DNA of 64,000 bases from Halorientalis sp. IM1011 (GCF_001989615.1 NZ_CP019067.1:2666001-2730000), one strand, 5' to 3'. Counted from the first letter of the stretch, positions 53,325 to 62,853 are shown. Numbers and translations: made by a program. Notes: a model not told the origin generated them from the sequence alone.

Positions 53325-54287
53325 ATGGCCGTCGGCATGGATCTGGTCGTCCAGTTTTTCCCGAGTTTCGCCGCCGTCGTGCTGGCGGCGACCGGGCTGG
53401 CGATCATCTTCGGCATCATGGGGGTGATCAACCTCGCCCACGGCGAGTTCATCATGGTCGGGGCGTTCTCGACCACCCTCGCGTACAACGGGGCGCTGCC
53501 GTTCGTGCCGATCCCCCCACTCCCGTTGCCCGCCGCGATGCTGACCGGGGCGCTCGTGACCGCGCTGTTCGGCCTGCTCGTCGAGCGGACGATCGTCTCC
53601 GGAGCGATCCCGAACTGGATCGCCGAGCGGACCCTCGGCCGGCCGATCATCACCCCGCTGTACGACCGGCTGCTCGACTCGATGGTCGCGACCTGGGGGC
53701 TCAGCCTCATCATGGTCCAGACCTTCCGCAACGTCTTCGGGAACTCGCTGGACGGCATCCCGATCCCGTTCGGACAGCTCGACTACGGTGCCGGCCTGTC
53801 GATCGGCACCTACCAGGTCGCGCTGGCCGGGGTCGCCGTCCTCGTACTGATCGGGCTCTACCTGGTGTTCGCCCGGACCGACTACGGGATGCGTGCCCGG
53901 GCGACCATCCAGAACGAGGACATGGCCCAGTCGCTGGGCGTCGACACCGATCGCATGTACGTGCTGACCTTCGCCTTCGGTTCCGGGCTGGCTGGCCTGA
54001 CCGGGGCGCTCTACGCGCCACTCCTGAGCATCGAGCCCGGTCTGGGGTCGCAGTTCCTGGTCGACGCGTTCGTCGCCGTCGTCGTCGGTGGCGCATCCGT
54101 CGTCGTCGGGACGCTGCTGGCCGGCGGCCTCCTCGGGTTCGTCGACGCCGTCTTCTCGAACTGGTTCGGGACCTTCGCCGGGCGGATCGCCCTGCTACTG
54201 GTAGCGATCGTCTCGATCCGGTTCCTGCCCGCCGGCCTGACCGGGCTGGTCGAACGGATCCGCGAGCGCCGCGCGGAGGTGGAGTGA
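53325..54287 (+). CDS. urtB: Urea ABC transporter permease UrtB
   Basis: UrtB (320 residues) is one of the two membrane subunits, of the LivH type, with about eight helices. Family features are TGLAIIFGIMGVINLAHGEF, VERTIVSGAIPNWIAER, WGLSLIMVQTFRNVFGN, ARTDYGMRARATIQNEDMAQ and FAFGSGLAGLTGALYAPLLS. The ATG at 53325 begins 1 base after the urtA stop; an alternative ATG at 53337 would lose only four residues. Confidence 0.94.
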   Translation: MAVGMDLVVQFFPSFAAVVLAATGLAIIFGIMGVINLAHGEFIMVGAFSTTLAYNGALPFVPIPPLPLPAAMLTGALVTALFGLLVERTIVSGAIPNWIAERTLGRPIITPLYDRLLDSMVATWGLSLIMVQTFRNVFGNSLDGIPIPFGQLDYGAGLSIGTYQVALAGVAVLVLIGLYLVFARTDYGMRARATIQNEDMAQSLGVDTDRMYVLTFAFGSGLAGLTGALYAPLLSIEPGLGSQFLVDAFVAVVVGGASVVVGTLLAGGLLGFVDAVFSNWFGTFAGRIALLLVAIVSIRFLPAGLTGLVERIRERRAEVE

Positions 54288-54288
54288 G

Positions 54289-55413
54289 ATGGCCGTCGAC
54301 ACCGCCTCCGACGAACGGACTGGACCGCTCGGTCGACTCGCGGCGGCCCTCAGCGGGCCAAACACGATGGGCGACTCCCGGCGGTTCTGGTACGGGTTCG
54401 TCGTCGCCACGCTGCTCATGTTCGCGTTCCCGCTGTACATGCTCGACACGGCGGTCACGAACATGTCCCAGTACCTCGCGCTCGTGTTGCTCGCGCTGAG
54501 CCTCGCCGTCGTCTGGGGCTACACCGGCGTGTTGAGCTTCGGGCAGGTCGCCTTCTTCGGCGTCGCCGGCTACACCTTCGGTATCGTCGGGATCAACGTC
54601 CCCGGACCGGCCGGGACGATGGCCGGCCTGGTCATCGCCGTCGGTGTTGCCGCGCTGTTCGCGGCGGTGCTGGGCTACTTCATGTTCTACGGCGGCGTCA
54701 GCGACGTGTACGTGACGATCATGACCCTCGTGGTCGTGCTCGTGTTGCAGACCTTCCTCGACCAGACCGCGGGCGACTTCTGGACCATCGGCGACGCAGC
54801 GCTCGGCGGGTTCAACGGGATGCCCGGCATCCCCGACCTCGCCCTCGGGTTCGGCGATTCGGCGCTCGTCCTCGCGGACGACGCGCTGTTCTACGCCGCC
54901 TTGCTCGTGGTACTGGGAACGTACCTCGGGCTCCGGGCGCTCCTCAACAGTGACTTCGGCCGCGTGATGGTCGCGATCCGCGAGGACCCCGACCGGACCG
55001 AGATGCTCGGCTACGACGTCAAGCGGGTGAAACTGCTCGTTTTCACCTTCGGCGGCGCGCTCGCCGGCCTCGGCGGCGTCTTCTACGTCACCTACATGAA
55101 CTACATCAGCCCCACGCAGTTCAGCCTCACCGCGGCCTCCCTGCCGGTCATCTGGGTGGCCGTCGGCGGGCGGAAGACGCTGCTCGGCCCCATCGTCGCG
55201 ACCGTCTTCATCGAGCGACTCGGACTCTTCCTCTCGGTGAACGTCGGCGACTGGGCGTTCGTGATCAACGGGCTCCTGTTGCTCGTCATCGTCCTCCTGC
55301 TGCCAGAGGGGCTGCTTCCGGGACTCCGGGACCTCGTCTCCTGGGTCGGTGACCGCCGCAGCGGTGGCGAGCCCGACGATACGACCGAGCCGACCGGGGA
55401 GGTGGTCGAATGA
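54289..55413 (+). CDS. urtC: Urea ABC transporter permease UrtC
   Basis: UrtC (374 residues) is the second permease, of the LivM type. After a polar head it has eight to nine helices, with SLAVVWGYTGVLSFGQVAFF, GVSDVYVTIMTLVVVLVLQ, ALLNSDFGRVMVAIREDPDR, MLGYDVKRVKLLVFTFGGAL and ASLPVIWVAVGGRKTLLGPI. The Glu-containing AIREDPDR motif contacts the ATPase. The end is acidic. It overlaps the urtD start by 4 bp. Confidence 0.94.
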   Translation: MAVDTASDERTGPLGRLAAALSGPNTMGDSRRFWYGFVVATLLMFAFPLYMLDTAVTNMSQYLALVLLALSLAVVWGYTGVLSFGQVAFFGVAGYTFGIVGINVPGPAGTMAGLVIAVGVAALFAAVLGYFMFYGGVSDVYVTIMTLVVVLVLQTFLDQTAGDFWTIGDAALGGFNGMPGIPDLALGFGDSALVLADDALFYAALLVVLGTYLGLRALLNSDFGRVMVAIREDPDRTEMLGYDVKRVKLLVFTFGGALAGLGGVFYVTYMNYISPTQFSLTAASLPVIWVAVGGRKTLLGPIVATVFIERLGLFLSVNVGDWAFVINGLLLLVIVLLLPEGLLPGLRDLVSWVGDRRSGGEPDDTTEPTGEVVE

Positions 55414-56207
55414 GCGACGCTACCGAGGGGATGGACCCCGCGGTCAAACAGACCAGCGCCGAGCTGGCGACCGGGGTCGACACCGACACCATCCTGCAGA
55501 CCGACGGGCTGACCAAGCGCTTCGGCGGTCTGACCGCCATCGACGACGTGGAATTCGGCGTCGAGGCCGGCGAGTTGCGCTGTCTCATCGGCCCCAACGG
55601 CGCGGGCAAGTCCACCCTCCTGAACCTGATCACGGGGGCACTCACCCCCTCCGAGGGCTCGGTCTACTTTCAGGGCCACGACATCACGGGGATGGACCCC
55701 CACGAGCGCATCCGGCGCGGGCTCTCGATCAAGTTCCAGGTGCCAAGCGTCTACGAGGACCTCTCCGTCCGGGAGAACGTCCGCCTGCCGATCCAGCGGC
55801 TGGCCTCCGGCACCGAGCGCGAGGAGCGGATCGCCGACGCGCTGGCGGCGTCCGGGCTCGCCGACAAGGCCGACATCGACGCCTCGGCGCTGTCCCACGG
55901 GGAACAGCAGCAACTGGAGATCGGCATGGCTGCCTCGCTGGAACCGGAACTCCTCCTGCTCGACGAACCCGTCGCCGGCCTCTCGGTCGACGAGCGCGAC
56001 GGGATCGCCGAGCGGATCACCCGCCTCAACGAGGAGCGATCGATTGCGTTCGTCGTGATCGAACACGACACGGAGTTCGTCGCCGAGATCGCCGACCACG
56101 TCACCGTCCTCCACCAGGGCGAGACCTTCCGGGAGGGGCCGATCGAGGAGATCGAGGCCGATCCCGAGGTCCAGCGGATCTACCTCGGAGGTGAGGCCGA
56201 TGCTTGA
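55410..56207 (+). CDS. urtD: Urea ABC transporter ATP-binding protein UrtD
   Basis: UrtD (265 residues) is an LivG-type ATPase. After a 30-residue head it has FGGLTAIDDVEFGVEAGELR, Walker A GPNGAGKSTLLN, the Q-loop IKFQVPSVYEDLSVREN, the signature ALSHGEQQQLEIGMAAS, Walker B LLLLDEPVAGL and a switch His in FVVIEHDTEFVAEIAD. It ends YLGGEADA. UrtD overlaps both neighbours and works as a heterodimer with UrtE. Confidence 0.95.
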   Translation: MSDATEGMDPAVKQTSAELATGVDTDTILQTDGLTKRFGGLTAIDDVEFGVEAGELRCLIGPNGAGKSTLLNLITGALTPSEGSVYFQGHDITGMDPHERIRRGLSIKFQVPSVYEDLSVRENVRLPIQRLASGTEREERIADALAASGLADKADIDASALSHGEQQQLEIGMAASLEPELLLLDEPVAGLSVDERDGIAERITRLNEERSIAFVVIEHDTEFVAEIADHVTVLHQGETFREGPIEEIEADPEVQRIYLGGEADA

Positions 56208-56898
56208 ACTCGAGGGGGTACGGGCCGGCTACGACTCGACGCCGATCCTCCGGAACGTGGACCTGACGGTAGAAAAAGGCGAGATCGTCGGCGTGATGGG
56301 CAAAAACGGCGTCGGGAAGTCGACGCTCGTGAAGACCGTCGTGGGCCTCGTCGAACCCGACGAGGGGATCGTCCGGTTCGACGGCCGCGACGTGACCGAC
56401 GACCCGCCGCACGAGCGGGCCCGGCAAGGGATGGGCTACATCCCGCAGGGTCGGGAGATCTTCCCCGACCTCACCGTCGAACAGAACCTCCGGATGGGCG
56501 AGTCCATAAACGCGGGCGAGTCCGAACTCCTCTACGAGGACGTGTTCGACTACTTCCCGATCCTCGACGAGCGCCGCGACCAGAAGGGCGGAACGATGAG
56601 CGGCGGCCAACAGCAGATGCTCGCCATCGCGCGGGCGCTGGTCGCCAACCCCGACCTCCTCCTGCTGGACGAACCCAGCGAGGGCATCCAGCCCTCCATC
56701 GTCGCCCAGATCAGCGAGGACATGCGCGCGATCAACGAGGACCTCGGCACGACCATCCTCTTCGTCGAGCAGAACCTCTCGGTGATCCGGGACATGGCCG
56801 ACCGCTGCTACGCCATGGAACGGGGGACCATCGTCGACGAACTCGGAGAAACGGCCCTCGAAGACGAGGAGACCATCGCCTCGTACCTCGCGGTCTGA
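56200..56898 (+). CDS. urtE: Urea ABC transporter ATP-binding protein UrtE
   Basis: UrtE (232 residues) is the LivF-type ATPase. It has Walker A GKNGVGKSTLVKTVVG, the Q-loop GYIPQGREIFPDLTVEQNLR, the signature MSGGQQQMLAIARAL, Walker B LLLLDEPSEGIQPSIV and LFVEQNLSVIRDMADR. The ATG at 56200 overlaps the urtD stop by 8 bp; a GTG at 56191 could add three residues. It is the last gene of the urt operon, and no terminator hairpin is obvious after the stop. Confidence 0.94.
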   Translation: MLELEGVRAGYDSTPILRNVDLTVEKGEIVGVMGKNGVGKSTLVKTVVGLVEPDEGIVRFDGRDVTDDPPHERARQGMGYIPQGREIFPDLTVEQNLRMGESINAGESELLYEDVFDYFPILDERRDQKGGTMSGGQQQMLAIARALVANPDLLLLDEPSEGIQPSIVAQISEDMRAINEDLGTTILFVEQNLSVIRDMADRCYAMERGTIVDELGETALEDEETIASYLAV

Positions 56899-56951
56899 CT
56901 ACCCCCTTCTTTCCGCCCGACTCGACTACGGGACCCCCGCCGAGCCAAGGC

Positions 56952-56978
56952 TTATTACCTAGTAATATTATCTAGTGG
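56952..56978 (+). promoter_or_regulatory. thiC promoter and putative operator
   Basis: TTACCTAGTAA (56955-56965) is a palindrome with a 3-bp centre. A related TTATCTAGTGG (56968-56978) follows with 13-bp spacing. They overlap the TATA-like cttatta (56951-56957) and end just before the leaderless ATG at 56982. Haloarchaeal thiamine genes are known to be controlled by the ThiR repressor; these repeats are candidates for its site. Confidence 0.5.
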
Positions 56979-56981
56979 TGG

Positions 56982-58442
56982 ATGCCATCGACACAGCTGG
57001 CCCGCGCCAGAGAGGGGGAGATCACCCCCGAAATGACGCGGGTCGCAGACCGGGAGAACAGGGATCCGGAGTACGTCCGCGAGCAGGTCGCCGAGGGGCA
57101 AGCGGTGATCCCCGCCAACTACGGCCACGAGTCGCTCGACCCGATGGTGATCGGCCGGGAGTTCGCGACGAAGGTCAACGCCAACATCGGCAACAGCGAG
57201 ACGACGAGCGATCTCGAAGGGGAACTCGAAAAACTCCACGCCGCTGTCCACTACGGCGCGGACACGGTGATGGACCTCTCGACTGGCTCGAACCTCGACG
57301 AGATCCGGGAGGCCAACGTCGCTCACTCTCCGGTGCCCGTCGGGACGGTGCCGATCTACGAGGCCGTCACGCAGGTCGACGACGTGGCCGATCTCACCGC
57401 CGATCTCTTGCTCTCCGTGATCGAAAAGCAGGCCGAGCAGGGCGTCGACTACATGACGATCCACGCCGGCGTCCTCGCCGAACACCTCTCGCTGACCGAC
57501 GGCCGCAAGACCGGGATCGTCTCGCGGGGTGGCTCGATCCTCGCGCAGTGGATGGAGGAGAACAGCGACCAGAACCCCCTCTACACCCACTTCGAGGACA
57601 TCTGTGAGATATTCGCCGAGCACGACGTGACCTTCAGCCTCGGCGACGGCCTCCGACCGGGCTCTTTGGCCGACGCGAGCGACGAGGCGCAGTTCGCGGA
57701 ACTGGAGACGCTGGGCGAACTGACCCGCGTCGCGTGGGATCACGACGTGCAGGTGATGGTCGAGGGGCCGGGCCACGTTCCGCTCGACGAGGTGGCCGAC
57801 AACGTACAGCGCCAGCAGGCGGTCTGTGATGGCGCACCCTTCTACCTGCTCGGTCCACTGGTGACGGACGTGGCACCCGGATACGACCACATCACGAGCG
57901 CCATCGGTGCGACCGAGGCCGCCCGCGCCGGCGCGGCGATGCTGTGTTACGTCACGCCCAAGGAACACCTCGGCCTGCCAGCGGCCGAGGACGTGCGGGA
58001 CGGGCTGGCAGCCTACCGGATCGCCGCCCACGCCGGCGACGTGGCCGCGGACAAGCCCGGTGCGCGCGACTGGGACGACGCGCTCTCGGAAGCCCGCTAC
58101 GACTTCGACTGGCGGCGGCAGTTCGATCTGGCGCTGGACCCCGAACGCGCCCGCGAGTTCCACGACCAGACGCTCCCCGGCGACAACTACAAGGAGGCCC
58201 GCTTCTGCTCGATGTGCGGCGTGGAGTTCTGTTCGATGCGGATCGATCAGGACGCCCGCGACGCCGATGGCGAGATGGAGGCCATCTCGGACGAGACGGA
58301 CCTGAGCGAGTCCGCAGCGGCCGAGGTGAACTTGCCGCCGACGGGGAGCCACGACACGAGCCAGGTGCCGGACCTGCCCGACGGGGTGGAGCCAGTCCAC
58401 GGCGATGGGGCCGACGGCGAGGACGCGACTGGTGACGACTAA
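56982..58442 (+). CDS. thiC: Phosphomethylpyrimidine synthase ThiC
   Basis: ThiC (486 residues) is a radical-SAM enzyme making the thiamine pyrimidine from aminoimidazole ribotide. It has [70 protein letters not shown] and [20 protein letters not shown]. The [4Fe-4S] cluster ligands CSMCGVEFC are Cys409, Cys412 and Cys417. About 70 acidic residues follow, a halophile extension. The ATG fits a leaderless start after the promoter. Confidence 0.97.
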   Translation: MPSTQLARAREGEITPEMTRVADRENRDPEYVREQVAEGQAVIPANYGHESLDPMVIGREFATKVNANIGNSETTSDLEGELEKLHAAVHYGADTVMDLSTGSNLDEIREANVAHSPVPVGTVPIYEAVTQVDDVADLTADLLLSVIEKQAEQGVDYMTIHAGVLAEHLSLTDGRKTGIVSRGGSILAQWMEENSDQNPLYTHFEDICEIFAEHDVTFSLGDGLRPGSLADASDEAQFAELETLGELTRVAWDHDVQVMVEGPGHVPLDEVADNVQRQQAVCDGAPFYLLGPLVTDVAPGYDHITSAIGATEAARAGAAMLCYVTPKEHLGLPAAEDVRDGLAAYRIAAHAGDVAADKPGARDWDDALSEARYDFDWRRQFDLALDPERAREFHDQTLPGDNYKEARFCSMCGVEFCSMRIDQDARDADGEMEAISDETDLSESAAAEVNLPPTGSHDTSQVPDLPDGVEPVHGDGADGEDATGDD

Positions 58443-58487
58443 CGCGGAGGGGGAAGAGTTAGGTCGCTGGGCGGGGCCGATACAGGT

Positions 58488-59591
58488 ATGACGGGACGCA
58501 CACCGCCCCTGCAGGCCGTCCACGAGGACGCGGGGGCGTCGTTCACGGACTTCGGTGGGTGGGAGATGCCGGTGGAGTTCGACTCCATCCGCACGGAACA
58601 CGCGGCCGTCCGCGAGTCGGTCGGGATCTTCGACGTGTCCCACATGGGCGAGATCGAAGTGACCGGCCCGGACGCCCGGGAGCTGATGCAGCGGCTGACG
58701 ACGAACGACGTGCCCGCGCTCGATTCCGGCGAGGCACAGTACGCGATGATCACCGACGAGGACGGAATCATCCTCGACGACACGGTGGTGTACAACCTCC
58801 CGCCGGAACACGACGCCGACTACCTCTTCATCCCCAACGCCGGCCACGACGGTCAGATGTACGACCGCTGGGTCGACCACCGCGACGAGTGGGGCCTCGA
58901 CGCTGAGGTGTCCAACCGGACCGACGACTACGCCATGTTCGCGCTCCAGGGGCCCGACGCGGAGGAGCGCCTGCTCGACGCCGTCGCCGAGGACCAGCGG
59001 ACGACGATCTGTGGACTCAACCGGTTCGGCGTCGTCCCGGCGACCGTCGGTGGCGTCGACTGCCTGGTCGCCCGGACCGGCTACACCGGCGAGGATGGCT
59101 TCGAGTTGATCGCCCCGGCCGACGAGGCCGACACAGTGTGGGAGCAGTTCGACTGCCAGCCCTGCGGGCTGGGCGCTCGCGACACCCTCCGCATCGAGAT
59201 GGGCTTTCTCCTCTCGGGCCAGGACTTCGATCCCGAGGACGATCCCCGGAATCCCTACGAGGCCGGGGTCGGATTCACGGTCAAACTCGACACGGAGTTC
59301 GTCGGCCGGGACGCGCTGGAGCGGGTCGACGCCGAGGGCGTCGCGGAGCGACTGACCGGCTTCCGACTGGTGGACCGGGGGGTTCCCCGACAGGGCTACA
59401 CCGTCCGGGACCTCGACGGCGAGGCCATCGGGACCGTCACGAGCGGGACGATGAGCCCGACGCTCGAGAAGCCGATCGGGCTGGCCTACCTCCCCGTCGA
59501 GTATCGGAGTCCGGGCGTCAACGTGCAGGTGATGGTCCGGGGCGAGCCGAAAAAGGCACAAACACAGGCGTTGCCATTTCTGGATAGATGA
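58488..59591 (+). CDS. gcvT: Aminomethyltransferase (glycine cleavage T protein)
   Basis: GcvT (367 residues) takes the aminomethyl group from lipoylated GcvH onto tetrahydrofolate, releasing ammonia. It has [40 protein letters not shown] (conserved Asp), [36 protein letters not shown] and [19 protein letters not shown]. The end [19 protein letters not shown] is typical. It overlaps gcvH by 4 bp. A TATA-like agagttagg lies about 32 bp upstream of the ATG. Confidence 0.97.
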   Translation: MTGRTPPLQAVHEDAGASFTDFGGWEMPVEFDSIRTEHAAVRESVGIFDVSHMGEIEVTGPDARELMQRLTTNDVPALDSGEAQYAMITDEDGIILDDTVVYNLPPEHDADYLFIPNAGHDGQMYDRWVDHRDEWGLDAEVSNRTDDYAMFALQGPDAEERLLDAVAEDQRTTICGLNRFGVVPATVGGVDCLVARTGYTGEDGFELIAPADEADTVWEQFDCQPCGLGARDTLRIEMGFLLSGQDFDPEDDPRNPYEAGVGFTVKLDTEFVGRDALERVDAEGVAERLTGFRLVDRGVPRQGYTVRDLDGEAIGTVTSGTMSPTLEKPIGLAYLPVEYRSPGVNVQVMVRGEPKKAQTQALPFLDR

Positions 59592-59971
59592 GCTTCGAGA
59601 TTCCCGAGGACTGCCGGTTTCTGGACTCCCACGAGTGGGCACGCCGCGAGGATGGTACCGTCCGGGTCGGCATCTCAGATTTCGCACAGGACGAACTCGG
59701 CGACGTGGTGTTCGTCGAACTCCCCGCCGAGGGCGACCAGGTGACCCAGGGCGAGGAGTTCGGCGTCGTCGAGAGCATCAAGGCAGTGTCCGACCTCTAC
59801 TCCCCCGTCTCGGGCACCGTCGTCGCGGTCAACGACGACCTCGTCGACGCTCCGGAACTGGTCAACGAGGACCCCTACGGCGACGGCTGGATGCTCGACG
59901 TCGAGATCGACGACGAGAGCGAACTGGACGACCTGCTCTCGCCCGAGGCGTACGACGACCAGATCGCCTGA
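59588..59971 (+). CDS. gcvH: Glycine cleavage H protein
   Basis: GcvH (127 residues) carries the lipoyl group of the glycine cleavage system. It has [40 protein letters not shown] and the lipoylation site [17 protein letters not shown] (Lys65), and ends with [19 protein letters not shown]. The start overlaps the gcvT stop. The P-protein gene gcvPA is about 3 kb downstream, with three unrelated items in between. Confidence 0.97.
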   Translation: MSFEIPEDCRFLDSHEWARREDGTVRVGISDFAQDELGDVVFVELPAEGDQVTQGEEFGVVESIKAVSDLYSPVSGTVVAVNDDLVDAPELVNEDPYGDGWMLDVEIDDESELDDLLSPEAYDDQIA

Positions 59972-60109
59972 GCGGCTACCGCGACGGACCGATCACCGCC
60001 GAACGGCCGGTCACCTTCGTGCGTCGGGTCGGAATCCAGTCGAAGATACGACGGTGTCCCGCTGGTGTTCGCCACAAACGGATTAGGGCTGCCTCGTGTA
60101 GGTCGACGT

Positions 60110-60523
60110 ATGGAATCCGTCAGTGTCACCCGGACGTTCGACGCCGACCCCGAGACAGTCCGCGACGCGATGGCCGACGTCCAACCGTTCATGGCGGCAG
60201 CGGGCTTCGACGAGACCCGCGTCGACGGCGACGACCTGACCATCGTCAACGGCTTCGGCCTCGCCGCCATCGAACTGTCGCTCACCATCGTCGACCGTGA
60301 CGACGTCGAACTGGCTTACGAACAGGACGAGGGCATCTTCGAGGAGATGTGGACGACCTACGAGGTGGCGGCCGAGGACGGCGGAACCCGGGTGACGGCG
60401 ACGACCGAGTTCCAGCTAGACGTGGCGGTGGTCGGTGCCGTCCTCGACGCGACGGTGATCAAACGCCAGCGGCGGCGCGAACTCACGAAACAGTTCGACT
60501 GGCTCGAATCGAACCTGACCTGA
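60110..60523 (+). CDS. SRPBCC-fold protein (137 aa)
   Basis: The product starts MESVSVTRTFDADPETVRDA and has a helix (MADVQPFMAAAGFDET), a beta-sheet (FGLAAIELSLTIVDRDDVEL) and a C-terminal helix (DATVIKRQRRRELTKQFDWL). This is the START/SRPBCC pattern (polyketide cyclase-like), a hydrophobic pocket that binds small lipids or other ligands. The ATG at 60110 gives the natural start of the fold. The role is unknown. It stands between gcvH and a decayed gene. Confidence 0.82.
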   Translation: MESVSVTRTFDADPETVRDAMADVQPFMAAAGFDETRVDGDDLTIVNGFGLAAIELSLTIVDRDDVELAYEQDEGIFEEMWTTYEVAAEDGGTRVTATTEFQLDVAVVGAVLDATVIKRQRRRELTKQFDWLESNLT

Positions 60524-60640
60524 CGCCGGTGGGTCCCGGTCCCGCTCCGATTCAGACGGCCGCTTCCGTGTTCTCGCCGGCACTGTCGACCGACCTGGCC
60601 GAACCGGTTCATCGTTTTCCGACCGGAACCTGGAACTCAC

Positions 60641-60674
60641 CGGGTTCTGCTGGTGGATCCCCCAGCAGAACCCG
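60641..60674. terminator. Strong 13-bp hairpin
   Basis: CGGGTTCTGCTGG (60641-60653) is perfectly complementary to CCAGCAGAACCCG (60662-60674), with an 8-base loop. On the minus strand it falls where the decayed gene reads WGIHQQNP, so it may lie within, or have been inserted at, the end of that gene. It could act as a terminator or be the trace of a small insertion. Confidence 0.5.
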
Positions 60675-60873
60675 GGCCGATATCTGCCTCGAACAGCTTT
60701 CTCCACGGCCTGGGGGTCGTAGTCGTCGACGAGCACGAAATACTCTTTGCCGTCGAGGCCGTCGTCGGCCCGGACGCTCTCCTCGTGCGCTGTGCCGACG
60801 GGATATCGCCTCCGTCAAGCTCGTCGGTCCAGTCCAGCGACTCGGCCGCTCCACCAATTTGATATAGCGATAT
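60641..60873 (-). pseudogene. Decayed haloarchaeal gene (frameshift and missing ATG)
   Basis: On the minus strand, one frame reads SLYQIGGAAESLDWTDELDG then GDIPSA, and the next frame continues as TAHEESVRADDGLDGKEYFV, VLVDDYDPQAVEKAV and RYRPGFCWGIHQQNP. Both halves have normal haloarchaeal composition, whereas the continuation of each original frame is Arg/Ser-rich. A 1-base frameshift near 60790-60800 joins them. The expected first codon (before Ser-Leu-Tyr) is ATA at 60871-60873, not ATG. It therefore looks like a dead gene. The family is not recognised. Confidence 0.6.
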
Positions 60874-60970
60874 GTAATTTATTGCCGAACGGCACGGCTG
60901 GCTGAACCGTCCTGAACCGAACGAACGGAACACTTTCGACGCTCGCGTACTGGATTTCCGATACGCATAC

Positions 60971-62833
60971 GTGTCAGCGTCGACCGAACTCATCGCGCTC
61001 GTCGTCACCGTCGTCGGCGTCGGCGTCGCCGCTCAGCTGTTCTCGGACTGGCTGAGCGTCCCGAGCGTCCTGTTCTGGCTCGCGGCCGGTGTCGCGGTCG
61101 GTCCCGAAGGACTGGGCATCATCACGCCGACGGCCATCGACGGCGGGTCGCTGTCGGCCATCGTCGGTCTCTCGGTCGCCGTCATCGTCTTCGAGGGGGC
61201 GTTCGCGCTCAAAATCGACCGATTGCGGGAAGCGCCCCGGGAGACGTTGCGACTGGTGACGCTGGGGGCGATAATCTCCCACCTCGGGACGGCCCTCGTC
61301 GTGCGCTTCGCGCTGGGCACCTCCTGGGAACTCGCCCTGTTGATCGGGTCGCTACTGATCGCGACCGGGCCGACGGTCATCACCCCGATCCTGGAGGTCG
61401 TCCCCGTTCGCGAGCGTGTGGCGACGACGCTGGAGACCGAAGGCGTCGTCAACGACGTGACGGCCGCGATCCTCGCCATCGTGATGTTCGAGTATCTGCT
61501 GCTGGAGGGCGAGGGCCTGCCGACGCTGATCGGGCAGTTCACCTACCGGCTCGGGGCGGGGGTCCTCGTAGGCGTGGCCGTCGCCGGCGTCGTCTGGCTG
61601 TTGCTCGCCCGGGTCGAACTACCCACCGAGAACGCGCCACGGAACGCACGGCTCGTGGTTCTGGCGTCGGCGCTGGTCGCGTACGGCGTGGCCGAGGCCG
61701 GGCTGGGCGTCGCCGAATCGGGCATCGCCGCCGTCGCGAGCGCTGGCTTCCTCCTGGGCAACGTCGACTTGCCCTATCGCGAACAGATCGAGCAGTTCAA
61801 AGGCGACGTGACGCTCGTGGTGTTGACCTTCGTGTTCGTCGTCCTGGCCTCCCTGCTCTCGCTGTCGGACCTGCGGTCGCTCGGGATCGGCGGGATCGCT
61901 GTCGTCCTCGTGGTCGCGCTGGTGGTCCGCCCGCTGCTGGTCTTTCTCTCGACGATCGGTGGCCGGTTCACGTTCCGTGAGCGACTGTTCGTCAGCGCCA
62001 TCGGGCCACGGGGGATCATCCCGGCCAGCGTCGTGACGCTGTTCGCTCTCCAGCTCGGCGAGAGCCAGCCCGAAGCGGCGACGACGCTGGTCGGTACCGT
62101 CTTTCTCGTGATCTTCGCGACCGTGGCCTTTCAAGGGGGACTGGCCCGTCACATCGCGCAGGCGCTTGACGTGATTCCGATGCGCACCATCGTCGTCGGC
62201 GGCGGTCGAATCGGCCGGGCGCTGGCGGACCGGCTGGAAGACCGCGGCGAGGAGGTCACGATCGTCGAACAGGACTCCGAGACCGTCGAGTCCCTCCGCG
62301 AGGCGGGCTACCGGGTCACGCACGGGGACGGAACTGACCGGGACGTACTGCTGTCGGCGGGGGCCGACAACGCGAAGGTAGTCGCGGCCGCGACCCCCGA
62401 TGACGACGTGAACTTGCTGGTCGGCCAGCTTGCCCGCAACACATTCGACGTGGAGACGGTCGTCGCCCGCGTCAACCAGCCAGACAACGAGGACGCCTTT
62501 CAGGACCTCGACATCGAGGCGATCTCGACCGGGATGTCGGTCGCGTGGTCGATGGACAACGTCATCGAACGGCCGGCCATCGCCCGCTGGATGACCGAAC
62601 TCGACCGGACTGGCGACGTTCAGGAGATCGAGGTGACGGCAGCGGCCGCGGCGGGCCGGACGGTCGCCGACCTGGCGGACGACCTCCCCGAGGACTGTTA
62701 CATCGGCCTGATCGGTCGGGACGACGAGAACCGCATTCCCCACGCCGACGACCGGATCGAACGCGACGATCACGTCACGATCATCGGCCGGACGGAAGCC
62801 GTCCGCGAGGCTATCGACTACTTCACCGCGTAA
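60971..62833 (+). CDS. CPA-family Na+/H+ antiporter with TrkA-type regulatory domains
   Basis: The 620-residue protein has about 12 helices (residues 1-395), with AAGVAVGPEGLGIITPTAID, LIGSLLIATGPTVITPILE, TLETEGVVNDVTAAILAI (the ion-binding acidic and Asn residues) and SAIGPRGIIPASVVTLFA. The inside part has a TrkA-N/RCK domain (MRTIVVGGGRIGRALADRLE with the GxGxxG loop) and a TrkA-C domain at the end (EITVTAAAAA-like strand, then DRIERDDHVTIIGR). NAD(H) or another nucleotide probably controls it. It helps remove sodium or handles K+/H+ balance. The start is GTG at 60971. Confidence 0.9.
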   Translation: MSASTELIALVVTVVGVGVAAQLFSDWLSVPSVLFWLAAGVAVGPEGLGIITPTAIDGGSLSAIVGLSVAVIVFEGAFALKIDRLREAPRETLRLVTLGAIISHLGTALVVRFALGTSWELALLIGSLLIATGPTVITPILEVVPVRERVATTLETEGVVNDVTAAILAIVMFEYLLLEGEGLPTLIGQFTYRLGAGVLVGVAVAGVVWLLLARVELPTENAPRNARLVVLASALVAYGVAEAGLGVAESGIAAVASAGFLLGNVDLPYREQIEQFKGDVTLVVLTFVFVVLASLLSLSDLRSLGIGGIAVVLVVALVVRPLLVFLSTIGGRFTFRERLFVSAIGPRGIIPASVVTLFALQLGESQPEAATTLVGTVFLVIFATVAFQGGLARHIAQALDVIPMRTIVVGGGRIGRALADRLEDRGEEVTIVEQDSETVESLREAGYRVTHGDGTDRDVLLSAGADNAKVVAAATPDDDVNLLVGQLARNTFDVETVVARVNQPDNEDAFQDLDIEAISTGMSVAWSMDNVIERPAIARWMTELDRTGDVQEIEVTAAAAAGRTVADLADDLPEDCYIGLIGRDDENRIPHADDRIERDDHVTIIGRTEAVREAIDYFTA

Positions 62834-62848
62834 CCAACCGGGACACTC

Positions 62849-62853
62849 TTTTT
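62849..62853 (+). terminator. T-run after the antiporter gene
   Basis: Five T begin 15 bases after the antiporter stop codon, in a GC-rich setting. It fits an archaeal terminator and lies before the gcvPA promoter area. Confidence 0.4.

Larger units (their letters stand above)
60524..60970. other. Intergenic region with hairpin and decayed gene
   Basis: These 447 bp carry no intact gene. They contain a strong hairpin at 60641-60674, a frameshifted minus-strand gene remnant at 60641-60873, and A/T-rich stretches (gatatagcgatatgtaattta) that look like promoter material. The antiporter gene starts at 60971. Confidence 0.55.

Noticed and set aside
56900-56981. TPP riboswitch before thiC
   Set aside because: The spacer is only about 80 bp, lacks the conserved CUGAGA segment and appears leaderless; repressor control is more likely.
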